A stretch of 31,496 nucleotides of DNA from Spirochaetia bacterium (lineage in GTDB: Bacteria > Spirochaetota > Spirochaetia > Treponematales > Breznakiellaceae). Numbering within the stretch: the stretch's first letter is position 1; each line of letters starts with the position of its first letter. The DNA is taken from contig BOBI01000004.1 in the NCBI GenBank assembly GCA_026002305.1, positions 1 through 31,496 on the forward strand, in the 5' to 3' direction. Below, piece after piece: positions 1 to 7,989 of this stretch. The notes under the pieces are model-generated. The model ran no database searches. It was given only the letters and a program-made list of their open reading frames with translations, and was not told the DNA's origin. Both the position numbers and the translations under genes were made by a program.

Positions 1-67
1 CGGAGGTAAACAAATAGTCGTAAATACGCACCTCGATAGGCACGGCATCGGTCGATGAAACCCAGTG
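1..67. repeat. left arm of perfect 67-bp inverted repeat in glnS
   Basis: Bases 1-67 are the exact reverse complement of 711-777. Identity stops at base 68 (a) against 710 (c); the other side is cut by the window edge. Both arms encode the same glnS segment, ending YDYLFTS, on opposite strands. Confidence 0.95.
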
Positions 68-708
68 AATTGTGCCTTTAACCTTGCGGTTATCCGCTGC
101 GTTACCGCCCTTTGTGGCAGGGTCGTAGGTGCAATGTACCTCGGTAACATTGCCGTCAGCATCGGTTTTGAAGCCCGTGCAGGTAACGATGTAACCGTAA
201 CGAAGACGGACGCTGTTTCCCGCGTAAAGGCGGTGATATTTTGGCGGCGGCGCCTGCGCGAAATCTTCGGCCTCTATCCAAAGCTCCCTGCTGAAATTAA
301 TTGTGCGCTTGCCCGCAGATTCGTCTTCGGGATTGTTGATGGCTTCCAGAGCCTCAATTTTGCCTTCGTCCCAATTATCAACAATGAGTTTGAGCGGTTT
401 AAGCACGGCCATTACACGCAGCGCCTTTTTGTTAAGGTCCTCGCGCAGGCAGTATTCAAGCAGCGCAATATCGACCATGCTGTCGGTCTTGGCGACGCCG
501 ATACGCCCCATAAAGCCACGTATAGCCTGTGGCGTGTAACCCCGGCGGCGCAGGCCCGCGATGGTGGGCATTCTGGGGTCGTCCCAGCCGGAAACCTTTT
601 TTTCATTTACCATCTGTAAAAGCCAGCGTTTGGAAAGCACCGTGTGGGTAATGTTAAGGCGGGCAAATTCAATTTGACGGCTTGGAAAAACCTCCGCCTC
701 TCGTATAA
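1..708 (-). pseudogene. glnS: glutaminyl-tRNA synthetase, internal fragment on minus strand
   Basis: GlnRS charges tRNA-Gln with glutamine in the cytoplasm. Read on the minus strand, the frame runs from about 708 to the window edge and matches the middle of GlnRS. It shows the class I motif as VLSKR (near 640-625), then [20 protein letters not shown], then the anticodon-binding beta-barrel start as far as [20 protein letters not shown]. The N-terminal part with the HIGH-type motif is absent. Upstream of ETQWF the minus-strand sequence stops matching the family and soon meets an in-frame stop, because it runs into the inverted copy at 711-777. This piece and the plus-strand piece at 711-1016 together rebuild one continuous GlnRS C-terminal half. 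The gene is broken as presented. An amplification or assembly chimera is more likely than a real pseudogene. Confidence 0.8.
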
Positions 709-710
709 AC

Positions 711-777
711 CACTGGGTTTCATCGACCGATGCCGTGCCTATCGAGGTGCGTATTTACGACTATTTGTTTACCTCCG
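711..777. repeat. right arm of perfect 67-bp inverted repeat in glnS
   Basis: Exact reverse complement of 1-67. Base 711 is where the plus-strand sequence begins to read as authentic GlnRS C-terminus (HWVSSTDA). Base 710 and below belong to the opposite-strand glnS fragment, so this is the fold-back junction. Confidence 0.95.
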
Positions 778-1016
778 AGCGGCCTATGGATGTAGAGCAT
801 GGGAAAACTTTCCTAGACAACATTAACCCCAACTCGCTTACCGTTATCGAAGGCGCTTTTGGTGAACCATCCCTTGCCGTAGCCTGCGAAAGCATCAATT
901 ACCAGTTTGAGCGTCAGGGCTACTTTATCCGTGATACCGGTAATTCAGGCGGCAAACCCGTATTCAACAAAACAATCGGTTTACGGGACACATGGGCAAA
1001 GATCAACAAAGGGTAA
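711..1016 (+). pseudogene. glnS: glutaminyl-tRNA synthetase, C-terminal fragment
   Basis: The plus-strand frame from 711 gives the GlnRS C-terminal anticodon-binding domain: [20 protein letters not shown], then INPNSLTVIEGAFGEPSL, then the family-typical ending GYFIRDTGN, KPVFNKTIGLRDTWAKI and a TAA stop at 1014-1016. Only an internal GTG (735) is available as a start, so this is the tail of a longer gene and not a gene in its own right. It continues exactly where the minus-strand fragment at 1-708 ends, with the 67-bp overlap as the repeat. In a correct assembly the whole gene would probably lie on the plus strand, just upstream of the operon starting at 1140. Confidence 0.85.
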
Positions 1017-1139
1017 GCACCTCTATTAGGCCCCCCTTAACCTTTGTGTTAAAAATTCTTTAGAATATACCGATAAGGAAGGATAGGTCTATTTTGGTAG
1101 AGCGGATTATAGTAGCAAAACCCGCAGGAGTTAAATTAC

Positions 1140-2627
1140 ATGGGAAAACCTTCAATATTTACCGAGAGAAGCGATATTGGCTCAAAAGATGAACTTGATG
1201 AGTACGGCGTCTGGGTAAAAAGTGAGCCTGAAGACATTAAAGATGACGCTTTAGTAATCGAAAGTTTCGATAATGACGATTTTAGCATTGATTTTGACGT
1301 GCCATCAGATTCCACGGAACCGGATGTTGCGGATGAGGTTAAAGTCTCTGAGGCAGAACAAGTTCCCAAAAAAGGTACAGGTGAGAAAGACAACCTTTCT
1401 ACCGAAATTCTCTTGAAAATCGCAAATGAGCTTTCAACTATAAAATCGGAAATTGCTAATTTAAAGGCTGAAATAAACGCGATACACAACGAAAAAGCGG
1501 CCGTGGCGCAGGTTAAGGCAGAAACCGCAGACGGGGGAACGGACATAAATGCCTCTACTACCGGGGAAACGCCAGAAAAAGTTTTAAGCGGATTTTTCGG
1601 TGACGATGATGGCGATGATACGATAGCCCTTACAACCGATGAACTGCTCAATGTGGTAAACGATGAAATTGTAACCGATGAGGTTATAAACGATGAAGTT
1701 ATAACAGATGTGGTTATAAATGATGAAATTATGACTGATGAGATTATAATTGATGAAAGTATAAACAACGAGATTACAATTGACGAAAGTAAAGCAGACG
1801 ATTCCGATACAGATATTTCCTTTGACGAAACGCTTTCCGGCAGCGAGCTTGATGCAGTTATAAACAACAGCGAAATTACCTCTGAAAATCCACCCGAAGC
1901 AACAGATGAAGTAACTGAAAAAAGCGATTCTCCGCAAGACGACATTACCTTTGACGAAACACTTTCCGGCAACGAACTTGACGCGGTTATAAACAATGCG
2001 GATATAACTATTGATGAGACTTTGGAAGGCGAGGCGGAAGCGGCCGCCGTGGAAGCCGAAGATGAAATTGATTTATCAATTTTAAATAGCGAAGCGGCAA
2101 ATGCTAACGACGAAATATCCATTGATTTGGATCTTGACGATTTAGAAACGAATGACGGCATGGACGATGGTGAAATTTCCTTTGACAACCTGCTCGGCGA
2201 CGAAACCGAAAACCTTACGGTGCCTCAAATTGAAGATGAAAGCGCGGAAGCACCCACCACCGAAGATATTGCGGAAGCACCCGCTGCCGAAGATATTGTT
2301 GAAACTCCCATTGCCGAAGCTACACCCGCTTTTGAAGATGCCGCGCTTGATCTTCCGGTAGAGGAAGATGCGGCTTTCGACATCGACATTGGCCCCATTA
2401 CGGAAGACAGCGATGTTGTTGCGGAGACTGTTGAAACGGCAGTTGATGTTTCGCATAACGATGGCGGCAGTTTGAGTTCGCCGCAGTTTAAAAAAGAACT
2501 GCAAATTGTACTAACTTATATGGATCAACTGTTGGAAGCGCTGCCCGAAAGTAAAATTGAAGAATTCGCCCGTTCCGATCAGTTTGAAATATATAAGAAA
2601 GTATTTAAAGATTTAGGTTTGGTTTAA
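1140..2627 (+). CDS. acidic repeat protein of unknown function
   Basis: I do not recognise a named family for this 495-residue, very acidic protein. The start is ATG 1140, behind GCAGGAG at 1124-1130. Residues about 85-125 are heptad-like and probably coiled coil (ELSTIKSEIANLKAEINAI). Residues 172-216 are nine tandem pentapeptides of the type [VI]-I-[NT]-D-E. Residues 225-246 and 268-289 are two copies of a longer unit (FDETLSGxELDAVINN), with a weaker third relative near 345 (SFDNLLGDE). An Ala/Pro/Glu-rich stretch follows. The last 50 residues (KKELQIVLTYMDQLLEALPE onward) look like a compact helical module. No signal peptide or membrane segment is visible, so it is probably cytoplasmic. 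The stop overlaps the next start (TAATG), so it is co-translated with the 130-aa protein and the two DUF115 genes. Confidence 0.8.
   Translation: MGKPSIFTERSDIGSKDELDEYGVWVKSEPEDIKDDALVIESFDNDDFSIDFDVPSDSTEPDVADEVKVSEAEQVPKKGTGEKDNLSTEILLKIANELSTIKSEIANLKAEINAIHNEKAAVAQVKAETADGGTDINASTTGETPEKVLSGFFGDDDGDDTIALTTDELLNVVNDEIVTDEVINDEVITDVVINDEIMTDEIIIDESINNEITIDESKADDSDTDISFDETLSGSELDAVINNSEITSENPPEATDEVTEKSDSPQDDITFDETLSGNELDAVINNADITIDETLEGEAEAAAVEAEDEIDLSILNSEAANANDEISIDLDLDDLETNDGMDDGEISFDNLLGDETENLTVPQIEDESAEAPTTEDIAEAPAAEDIVETPIAEATPAFEDAALDLPVEEDAAFDIDIGPITEDSDVVAETVETAVDVSHNDGGSLSSPQFKKELQIVLTYMDQLLEALPESKIEEFARSDQFEIYKKVFKDLGLV
1653..1787 (+). repeat. nine 15-bp tandem repeats inside the acidic gene
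   Basis: Nine consecutive 15-bp units encode VVNDE, IVTDE, VINDE, VITDV, VINDE, IMTDE, IIIDE, SINNE and ITIDE. Third-codon positions differ between units, so the array is old or under protein-level selection and not a recent slippage product. Confidence 0.9.
1812..2006 (+). repeat. 66-bp unit repeated at 129-bp spacing
   Basis: Bases 1812-1877 and 1941-2006 encode nearly the same 22-residue unit, with core FDETLS-G-x-ELDAVINN. The offset is 129 bp (43 codons). The DNA copies differ mainly at synonymous positions. Confidence 0.85.
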
Positions 2628-3019
2628 TGGAGCTTTTAATTAGAAGCCTGCCTATTACGGAAAAAGAAAGCGGTCAACTGAAAAAAAAAAACATCCCGGA
2701 GGAATTGCTTTCTTCATTAAAAATCAAACTTGAATATTATTTAAAAAAAGAAAAAATATTACAGGGCTTTATTCTTGACTTTCCGCCTTCCGGCACAAAA
2801 GAAGATAAAAATAATTTTTACCGCCTTGTCGGTGCGCAGATTGCCACATTCGGCGCGGCGATAAGGCTGCCAAGCCGCCGCGTGCTTGTTATGCTGCCTC
2901 CTGCTATGGACGCGGCATTGGTAGCGCACCGGCTTTGTAAAAACCTTAACGCGCCGACAATGCTTTTTTTTGAAGCCGATAATACTTTGGATATTCTTAA
3001 TTTAATATTAAGTTATTAA
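2627..3019 (+). CDS. hypothetical protein, 130 aa
   Basis: Not recognised. The ATG at 2627 overlaps the TAA of the acidic gene by one base, and the next ATG lies one base after this stop, so it is translationally coupled on both sides. The N-terminal half is lysine-rich and helical (residues 15-45). Two hydrophobic stretches follow: QGFILDFPPSG around 45-55 and LVGAQIATFGAAIRLPSRRV around 67-86, then VLVMLPPAMDAALVAHRL. No cysteine pair, signal peptide or catalytic motif stands out. Its only functional clue is position: it sits between the acidic repeat protein and two DUF115 proteins and may work with them. Coding status is supported by the overlaps and full-length frame. Confidence 0.75.
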   Translation: MELLIRSLPITEKESGQLKKKNIPEELLSSLKIKLEYYLKKEKILQGFILDFPPSGTKEDKNNFYRLVGAQIATFGAAIRLPSRRVLVMLPPAMDAALVAHRLCKNLNAPTMLFFEADNTLDILNLILSY

Positions 3020-3020
3020 A

Positions 3021-4469
3021 ATGAATGAATGTATTGTCCCGGCTGTCTGCGGCCTTTCAACCATATTAGTAGAAAATGTACCGCTTCATTCAAAACACAA
3101 CCCTGCCGCAGAAGCTCTGCGGTATGTTGACAATTTACATTATACTAACGAGCCGCAATATTTTATATTAGTTGAATGCGGCCTTTGTTATATCATAGCG
3201 CCGCTTAAAAAAAAATTTCCAAAGTCAAAAATTATTTCCGTTCATCTTTCAGACTTTATAGCAGGCAATGTTCAGTACAAGGCCGATTTTTCATGGCAGC
3301 CGTCGCAAACTATGTGTTTAAATGATTTTTTACAAACGGTTATTCAGGATATTGAAGCAGAAAAAGTTAAAATCATTGAATGGCGGCCTTCGTTACAAGT
3401 ATACGCGGAAAAATATTTAAACACATTATCCGTTATTGTCCGGTTTATAAAACAATCCGATGCCAACAAACGCACCTTAAACGGATTTGGTAAAAAATGG
3501 TTTATGAACGTTATACGAAATTGTTTATTGATAACCAATGTTATTAACATAAAACCTGTTACAAGAAATTGTATTGTTGCCGCAGCCGGTGTATCACTGG
3601 AAAAAAACATTGAAAAAGTCCGGGAGGCAAAACAATCGGGCTGCGCTTTTGTAATAGCCGTATCTTCCGCCGCGCCGTTCTTGTTTCACGCAGGCGTTAA
3701 ACCGGATATTATTATTACCACAGACGGCGGAAGCTGGGCGTTATGTCATCTTGACGATGTACAGCGCTGTTTAACTCAAACAAACCCTGTTCCGCTTGCT
3801 TTTTCGTTAAATGCCGCCCTACCCTCTTTTGTAAGTACACTGCCGCTTATTCCAATTTCAGACGGAAGCCTCTGGCAAAATATTGTACTCTCCGCATTGG
3901 GCATCCGGTTTTTAAGTTTTCCGCAGCGCGGCACTGTAAGCGCCGCCGCTTTGGATTTAGCCTTTATATTAACCCGCGGCAATATTTTTTTAACAGGCAT
4001 TGATTTTTCCAATGATGACATAAAAACACATTGCGGTTGTTATTCGTTTGATACAATATTCAGGAATAGTTCATGCCGGTTAAACCCTTACTATGATAAA
4101 AAATTTAAACGCTGCAAAGTAACCGGAAATTCGCTGCAATATAGTATTTACCGTAATTGGTTTAATGACAATATTTATACTAAAAAAAATGTCTATTCTA
4201 TTGATGATTTGGTTATCAATAATATGAATACGGGTAATATTAATTATACAACCACAAAAATAAACGGGCATAAAAACACATCGATCATAACAAATGTAAC
4301 AAAAAGTTTATTAGAAGCATTGTCATTACCTGAAACAAAAGAGCAGATTAACAAAGAGCTTTCCGCACTTTCATTTAATACTATTTTAGACGATGAAAGG
4401 CGGGCAATAAAAAATGAGATTTTAAAACTGACGGAAAAATACCTCGGTATGGAAACCATGTATGGATAA
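3021..4469 (+). CDS. DUF115 / Maf-like protein, divergent copy
   Basis: A 482-residue protein resembling the DUF115 family (MptE-like, Pfam PF01973), which includes the flagellin-glycosylation Maf proteins of Campylobacter and Helicobacter. The core is at residues 188-196 (AAGVSLEKN, where the family usually has GAGPSLD) and 214-237 (VSSAAPFLFHAGVKPDIIIT followed by TDGG). A conserved-looking KKWFMNVIRN lies near 158. It departs from the family consensus at the Pro of the first motif and the D-T pair of the second, so it may be altered in activity or specialised. It overlaps the next DUF115 gene by 8 bp, a typical co-translated pair. A role in glycosylating flagellin or a surface product is inferred by family analogy. 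The pterin kinase activity of archaeal MptE is less likely. Confidence 0.75.
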   Translation: MNECIVPAVCGLSTILVENVPLHSKHNPAAEALRYVDNLHYTNEPQYFILVECGLCYIIAPLKKKFPKSKIISVHLSDFIAGNVQYKADFSWQPSQTMCLNDFLQTVIQDIEAEKVKIIEWRPSLQVYAEKYLNTLSVIVRFIKQSDANKRTLNGFGKKWFMNVIRNCLLITNVINIKPVTRNCIVAAAGVSLEKNIEKVREAKQSGCAFVIAVSSAAPFLFHAGVKPDIIITTDGGSWALCHLDDVQRCLTQTNPVPLAFSLNAALPSFVSTLPLIPISDGSLWQNIVLSALGIRFLSFPQRGTVSAAALDLAFILTRGNIFLTGIDFSNDDIKTHCGCYSFDTIFRNSSCRLNPYYDKKFKRCKVTGNSLQYSIYRNWFNDNIYTKKNVYSIDDLVINNMNTGNINYTTTKINGHKNTSIITNVTKSLLEALSLPETKEQINKELSALSFNTILDDERRAIKNEILKLTEKYLGMETMYG

Positions 4470-6162
4470 TAAAAAATATTTTTTTGAACGAAACTTACTG
4501 GCCCTTTCCCGCATTGACGGCGAGCTTTGCACACGGCTTTCTGTCGCGCTAACTTCCGGCAGATGTTATAAATTCCTGGAAAGCCGTTCGGGGACAGTAG
4601 TTCCTGCGTATGTTGATTCAAGCGGCGCGGCACGTCCCTTACATTCACTTATCGCGCCTGAAAAAGAAGCCGGGCGCCTAATGGCCGGTTCTATAAATAA
4701 CGAAAAATACATCATCATTTTTGGTCTTGGCGCGCCATATACCATCAACGCCGCGTTGAAGAATTGCGATATTCAACATTTATTAATTATTGATTTTAAT
4801 ATAAACAGTATAGCTGAATTACTCAGCTGTTTTGATTATGTAGAACCGTTCAATGATATACGCCTCTATATCTTAATAGACCCGGACGATACAGAAATTG
4901 TCGCCCATATTTTAAACACATATAATCCTTGTCTGCACGATGGAATACGCACCATTCCTCTGCGTGCGCGGTGCGATTTTGATCGCGAACATTTTATTCC
5001 CGCAGGCGAATCTGTAAAAAGAGCGATTGATAAAATATCCGCCGATTATTCCGTGCAGGCGTATTTTGGTAAACGGTGGTTTTCCAACATCATACATAAT
5101 GTTTTTACTGCGGAAACACAAACCGGGATTTTCCCTCCGGTGCGCCGTGCCGCTATCTGCGCAGCCGGTCCTTCGCTCGATACACAGCTAAACCTTATTA
5201 CCGCAAAACGTGATTCGCTTTTTATTATCGCAACCGATACAAGTTTAGGCGCCCTTTTAAACGCGCAAATAAAACCGGACGCTATTATTTCGATTGACTG
5301 CCAGCATATAAGTTATTATCACTTTGTAGGAAAAAATATCCGCGACATTCCGCTGTTTTTAGACCTTGCGAGTCCGCCGCTTTTAAGTACTTTGTCGGAT
5401 AAGTTTTTTTTCTTTTCAGGCGGTCATCCGTTAAACGGATTTATTACAAAAGCTTTTAGAGAACTGCCGTGTATTGATACATCAGGGGGCAATGTTACTT
5501 ACGCGGCTTTGTCCCTTGCCGAGAAACTAGGCGCAAAAGAAATAGAAGTTTACGGCGCGGATTTCTCATACCCGCAGGGGAAAGTTTATTCAGGGGGCGC
5601 ATACTTTTATCCGTTCTTTAACCGCCGTCAAAACCGTTTAAAAACAGAGGAAAATTCTATTTGCTCTTTTTTGTATAATTCGCCGTCGTTAAAACGTGTT
5701 AGAAAAACAGATTCATGGTATTATGAAACAAGGGCGCTTTCCATGTACCGAAAAAACTTTGAAGAAAAGTCAGGCCTGTCAAAAGCAAAAATTATTCCGC
5801 AGGAAGGCGGGGGCGCGCCAATTTCAATCAAGGCGTCAAATGACAGTGCACTTTCCTTTAACACATTCAACACTTTTAATTTATTTTCATCGGGCCCTGT
5901 AAAGATAAGCGCAAAAGACTTTCTTGCGGAATACCGGAATAATATTCTATCGCTGCCCAAACCGGATGGCGGCAGTTGTTCATATTATGTTAAACTTTCC
6001 GCGCTCCAGAAAATGGTATTAACCACTATGCTGCCCACCGCCTGTGCCATTAAATTTAAAAACAACCAGCAATTCAGCACTCTTATCGAAACCGTAAAAG
6101 ATTTTTGCGCCTGCAAAATCGACAGGCTTATATCAAAAGATAATTTGGTGTATTATATATAA
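4462..6162 (+). CDS. DUF115 / Maf-like glycosyltransferase family protein
   Basis: A 566-residue member of the DUF115/Maf family, more canonical than its upstream neighbour. It has an N-terminal Rossmann-like segment (FGLGAPYTINAAL, residues 87-99), a KRWFSNIIHN motif near 204-213, the core CAAGPSLD (233-240), and the second strand with ATDTSLGALL and IKPDAIISIDCQ (257-281). A later block (GGNVTYAALSLAEKLGAKEI) also fits Maf proteins. Its start ATG 4462 lies inside the end of the first DUF115 gene (8-bp overlap), and its stop abuts the next ATG, so it is part of one transcript. In the family's characterised bacterial members the role is transfer of nonulosonic acid to flagellin. That substrate is an inference here, because no sialic- or pseudaminic-acid genes are in the window. 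Confidence 0.82.
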   Translation: MDNKKYFFERNLLALSRIDGELCTRLSVALTSGRCYKFLESRSGTVVPAYVDSSGAARPLHSLIAPEKEAGRLMAGSINNEKYIIIFGLGAPYTINAALKNCDIQHLLIIDFNINSIAELLSCFDYVEPFNDIRLYILIDPDDTEIVAHILNTYNPCLHDGIRTIPLRARCDFDREHFIPAGESVKRAIDKISADYSVQAYFGKRWFSNIIHNVFTAETQTGIFPPVRRAAICAAGPSLDTQLNLITAKRDSLFIIATDTSLGALLNAQIKPDAIISIDCQHISYYHFVGKNIRDIPLFLDLASPPLLSTLSDKFFFFSGGHPLNGFITKAFRELPCIDTSGGNVTYAALSLAEKLGAKEIEVYGADFSYPQGKVYSGGAYFYPFFNRRQNRLKTEENSICSFLYNSPSLKRVRKTDSWYYETRALSMYRKNFEEKSGLSKAKIIPQEGGGAPISIKASNDSALSFNTFNTFNLFSSGPVKISAKDFLAEYRNNILSLPKPDGGSCSYYVKLSALQKMVLTTMLPTACAIKFKNNQQFSTLIETVKDFCACKIDRLISKDNLVYYI

Positions 6163-6894
6163 ATGGCCTATTTAACGGGATTTCACGCGATAGAAGAATA
6201 TATACTTTCCGGGGCACAAACGGGAGCATTGCTTTTAGCAAAAGCGGGGCCTAGAGCCAAAGAAATTGTTGCGTTGGCCGGGGAACATAAAATTTTAGTT
6301 AGCAGGGTTGGCACGCATGATCTTGAACGAATATCACATTTACATCGTGGTATCGCCCTTGAAATTCCTGATGTTGCCGCAGGCTCGGAAATAAAACTTG
6401 ATGAATTTATTGAAGCGCTGGGTGATAAAAAAAATGTCCTTGCAGTTATGTTAGACGAAGTTACCGATCCGCATAATTATGGGGCAATAATAAGATCCTG
6501 TGATCAGGCCGGTGTTGATGTTGTTATTACACGCAATAAAAGAACCGCAAAACACGCGGACACAATCGCAAAGACTTCGGCAGGTGCGGCGGCGTGGGTC
6601 AGACAGGCTGAAACACCTAATTTGCCGCGTGCCTGTGAACAATTAAAAAATGCAGGTTTTTGGATTTACGGCGCCGATTCAAGGGGTGAATGTGTCTACA
6701 AACAAAAACTAACAGGGCGCATCTGCCTTGTTTTAGGCGGGGAAGGCACGGGTATAACACGCCTTCTAGGTGAATGTTGCGATGGATTTGTCGCAATTCC
6801 TTCGGTAGGCCGTGTAGACAGTTTTAATGTATCTGTTGCCGCAGGTATTCTGTTATACGAACTCTTGCGGCAGCGGAGTCAAAATGGAAAATGA
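6163..6894 (+). CDS. rlmB: 23S rRNA 2'-O-methyltransferase, RlmB/TrmH (SpoU) family
   Basis: A SPOUT-class methyltransferase of 243 residues that would use S-adenosylmethionine to methylate a ribose 2'-OH in rRNA. RlmB modifies G2251 in E. coli numbering. Residues 1-70 match the small substrate-binding N-domain (TGFHAIEEYI at the start, HRGIALEIP near 61-69). The three SPOUT motifs are all present: motif 1 with N105 and R111 (TDPHNYGAIIRS), motif 2 LGGEGTGITR (191-200), and motif 3 IPSVGRVDSFNVSVAAGI (212-229), which forms the cofactor knot. The ATG follows the previous TAA directly, and the end overlaps era by 11 bp. Family assignment is secure. The exact nucleotide target, and RlmB against another TrmH-type enzyme, is less certain. 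Confidence 0.88.
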   Translation: MAYLTGFHAIEEYILSGAQTGALLLAKAGPRAKEIVALAGEHKILVSRVGTHDLERISHLHRGIALEIPDVAAGSEIKLDEFIEALGDKKNVLAVMLDEVTDPHNYGAIIRSCDQAGVDVVITRNKRTAKHADTIAKTSAGAAAWVRQAETPNLPRACEQLKNAGFWIYGADSRGECVYKQKLTGRICLVLGGEGTGITRLLGECCDGFVAIPSVGRVDSFNVSVAAGILLYELLRQRSQNGK

Positions 6895-7798
6895 AAAGAA
6901 AAGCGCGTTTGTAGCTGTTATAGGCAGGCCTTCCGCCGGAAAATCTACGTTGATAAATAAATTCTGTAACGCAAAAGTTTCAATAGTAAGCGCGACGCCG
7001 CAAACCACACGAAACAGTATTCGCGGAATTGTAACACAAGATGCAGGCCAGCTTGTGTTTGTTGATACGCCCGGCCGGCATAAAAGTGAAAAAAAATTAA
7101 ACTTAAAACTTGTTCAAACTGCCGACCGCGTACAAAACGAATCCGATTTAATCCTGTATGTGTTAGACGCAACACGTAAACCCGGCCCTGAAGAAGAAAA
7201 TGTTGCCGCGAATATTCCGGCCGGTATGTTAGGCGGGCAAACATTTATCGCAATAAATAAAATCGATTCGCCTAACGCGGACACAGCCGCTTCATATAAT
7301 TTTATCAAAAAAAATATTCCGCTAATAAAGCAGGAACATATATTTGAAATTTCAGCGCTTAACGGAACAGGCACAGATTCGTTGGGTAACGCCTTGTTTT
7401 TAGCCGCGCCCATAGGCCCGCTTTATTATGATACCGAAATGTATACGGATCAAAGTGTAAAATTCCGCATTGCGGAAATTATACGCGAGCAGACAATGAA
7501 CCGGCTGCGCGAGGAGCTGCCGCACGCAATTTATGTAGAAGTTGCAGATGCGGAATTGAAAGAACCAAAGGACGATGCGGGGACGGAAAAACTCTGGGTG
7601 CGCGCTTTTATTTTAACCGAAAGGGAATCGCAAAAAGGCATGGTTGTCGGCAAGAACGGTAAAATGATACGCGCGATAAGGCTTGCTTCGCTTGCGGAGC
7701 TTTCAAAGATATTTGACTGGAAAATTGATTTAGACCTTCGTGTAAAAACTTCCCGCGACTGGCGGCAGGACGATTCATTTTTAAGGAATTTTGTATGA
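6884..7798 (+). CDS. era: GTPase Era
   Basis: Essential GTPase that binds the 3' end of 16S rRNA during 30S subunit maturation, 304 residues. GTPase motifs from the ATG at 6884: G1 GRPSAGKS (14-21), G2 TTRNSIRG (41-48), G3 DTPG (61-64), G4 NKID (125-128), G5 SALNG (157-161). The C-terminal KH domain carries the GxxG loop in VGKNGK (255-260) and ends with the family-typical RVKTSRDWRQDDSFLRNF. The open frame extends upstream to 6827. I chose 6884 because GGAG at 6874-6877 precedes it and the protein then has the normal Era N-terminus. It overlaps rlmB by 11 bp and shares ATGA with the next gene. Confidence 0.95.
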   Translation: MENEKKSAFVAVIGRPSAGKSTLINKFCNAKVSIVSATPQTTRNSIRGIVTQDAGQLVFVDTPGRHKSEKKLNLKLVQTADRVQNESDLILYVLDATRKPGPEEENVAANIPAGMLGGQTFIAINKIDSPNADTAASYNFIKKNIPLIKQEHIFEISALNGTGTDSLGNALFLAAPIGPLYYDTEMYTDQSVKFRIAEIIREQTMNRLREELPHAIYVEVADAELKEPKDDAGTEKLWVRAFILTERESQKGMVVGKNGKMIRAIRLASLAELSKIFDWKIDLDLRVKTSRDWRQDDSFLRNFV

Positions 7799-7989
7799 AA
7801 AAAATAAATAATTCTTTTCCGCCCGATGATATGACAAAAGGCATAGAAATATTAATTTGTAAAAAATGCGGCAATAGATTTAAAGTCCAAAAACAAATCT
7901 TTACGTTTTTGAATAAATTTATATCAAGAAAGTGTCCGGTGTGCGGCAGTGATGATGTACACCCTGATCGTTTCAGAAATTCACATTAA
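7795..7989 (+). CDS. small zinc-ribbon protein, 64 aa
   Basis: Function unknown. The ATG overlaps the era stop (ATGA), which strongly suggests translation coupled to era. Two CxxC knuckles, CKKC near residues 22-25 and CPVC near 49-52, are spaced as in a single zinc ribbon. Between them lies a basic, hydrophobic segment (FKVQKQIFTFLNKF). It could bind RNA or a ribosomal partner, given the neighbouring rRNA methyltransferase and Era, but that is inference. Its 3' end overlaps the convergent J-domain gene by 17 bp. Confidence 0.75.
   Translation: MKKINNSFPPDDMTKGIEILICKKCGNRFKVQKQIFTFLNKFISRKCPVCGSDDVHPDRFRNSH

Noticed and set aside
1041..1066. Promoter for the operon at 1140
   Set aside because: A TTGTGT and TAGAAT are present but only about 11 bp apart, too close for a sigma70 promoter.
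1136..2188. Serine-rich 350-residue open frame on the minus strand
   Set aside because: It is the complement of the Asp/Glu-rich codons (GAT/GAA read as Ser/Phe/Ile) of the acidic gene. It has no domain or ribosome-binding support, and the plus-strand gene has both a ribosome-binding site and coupled neighbours.
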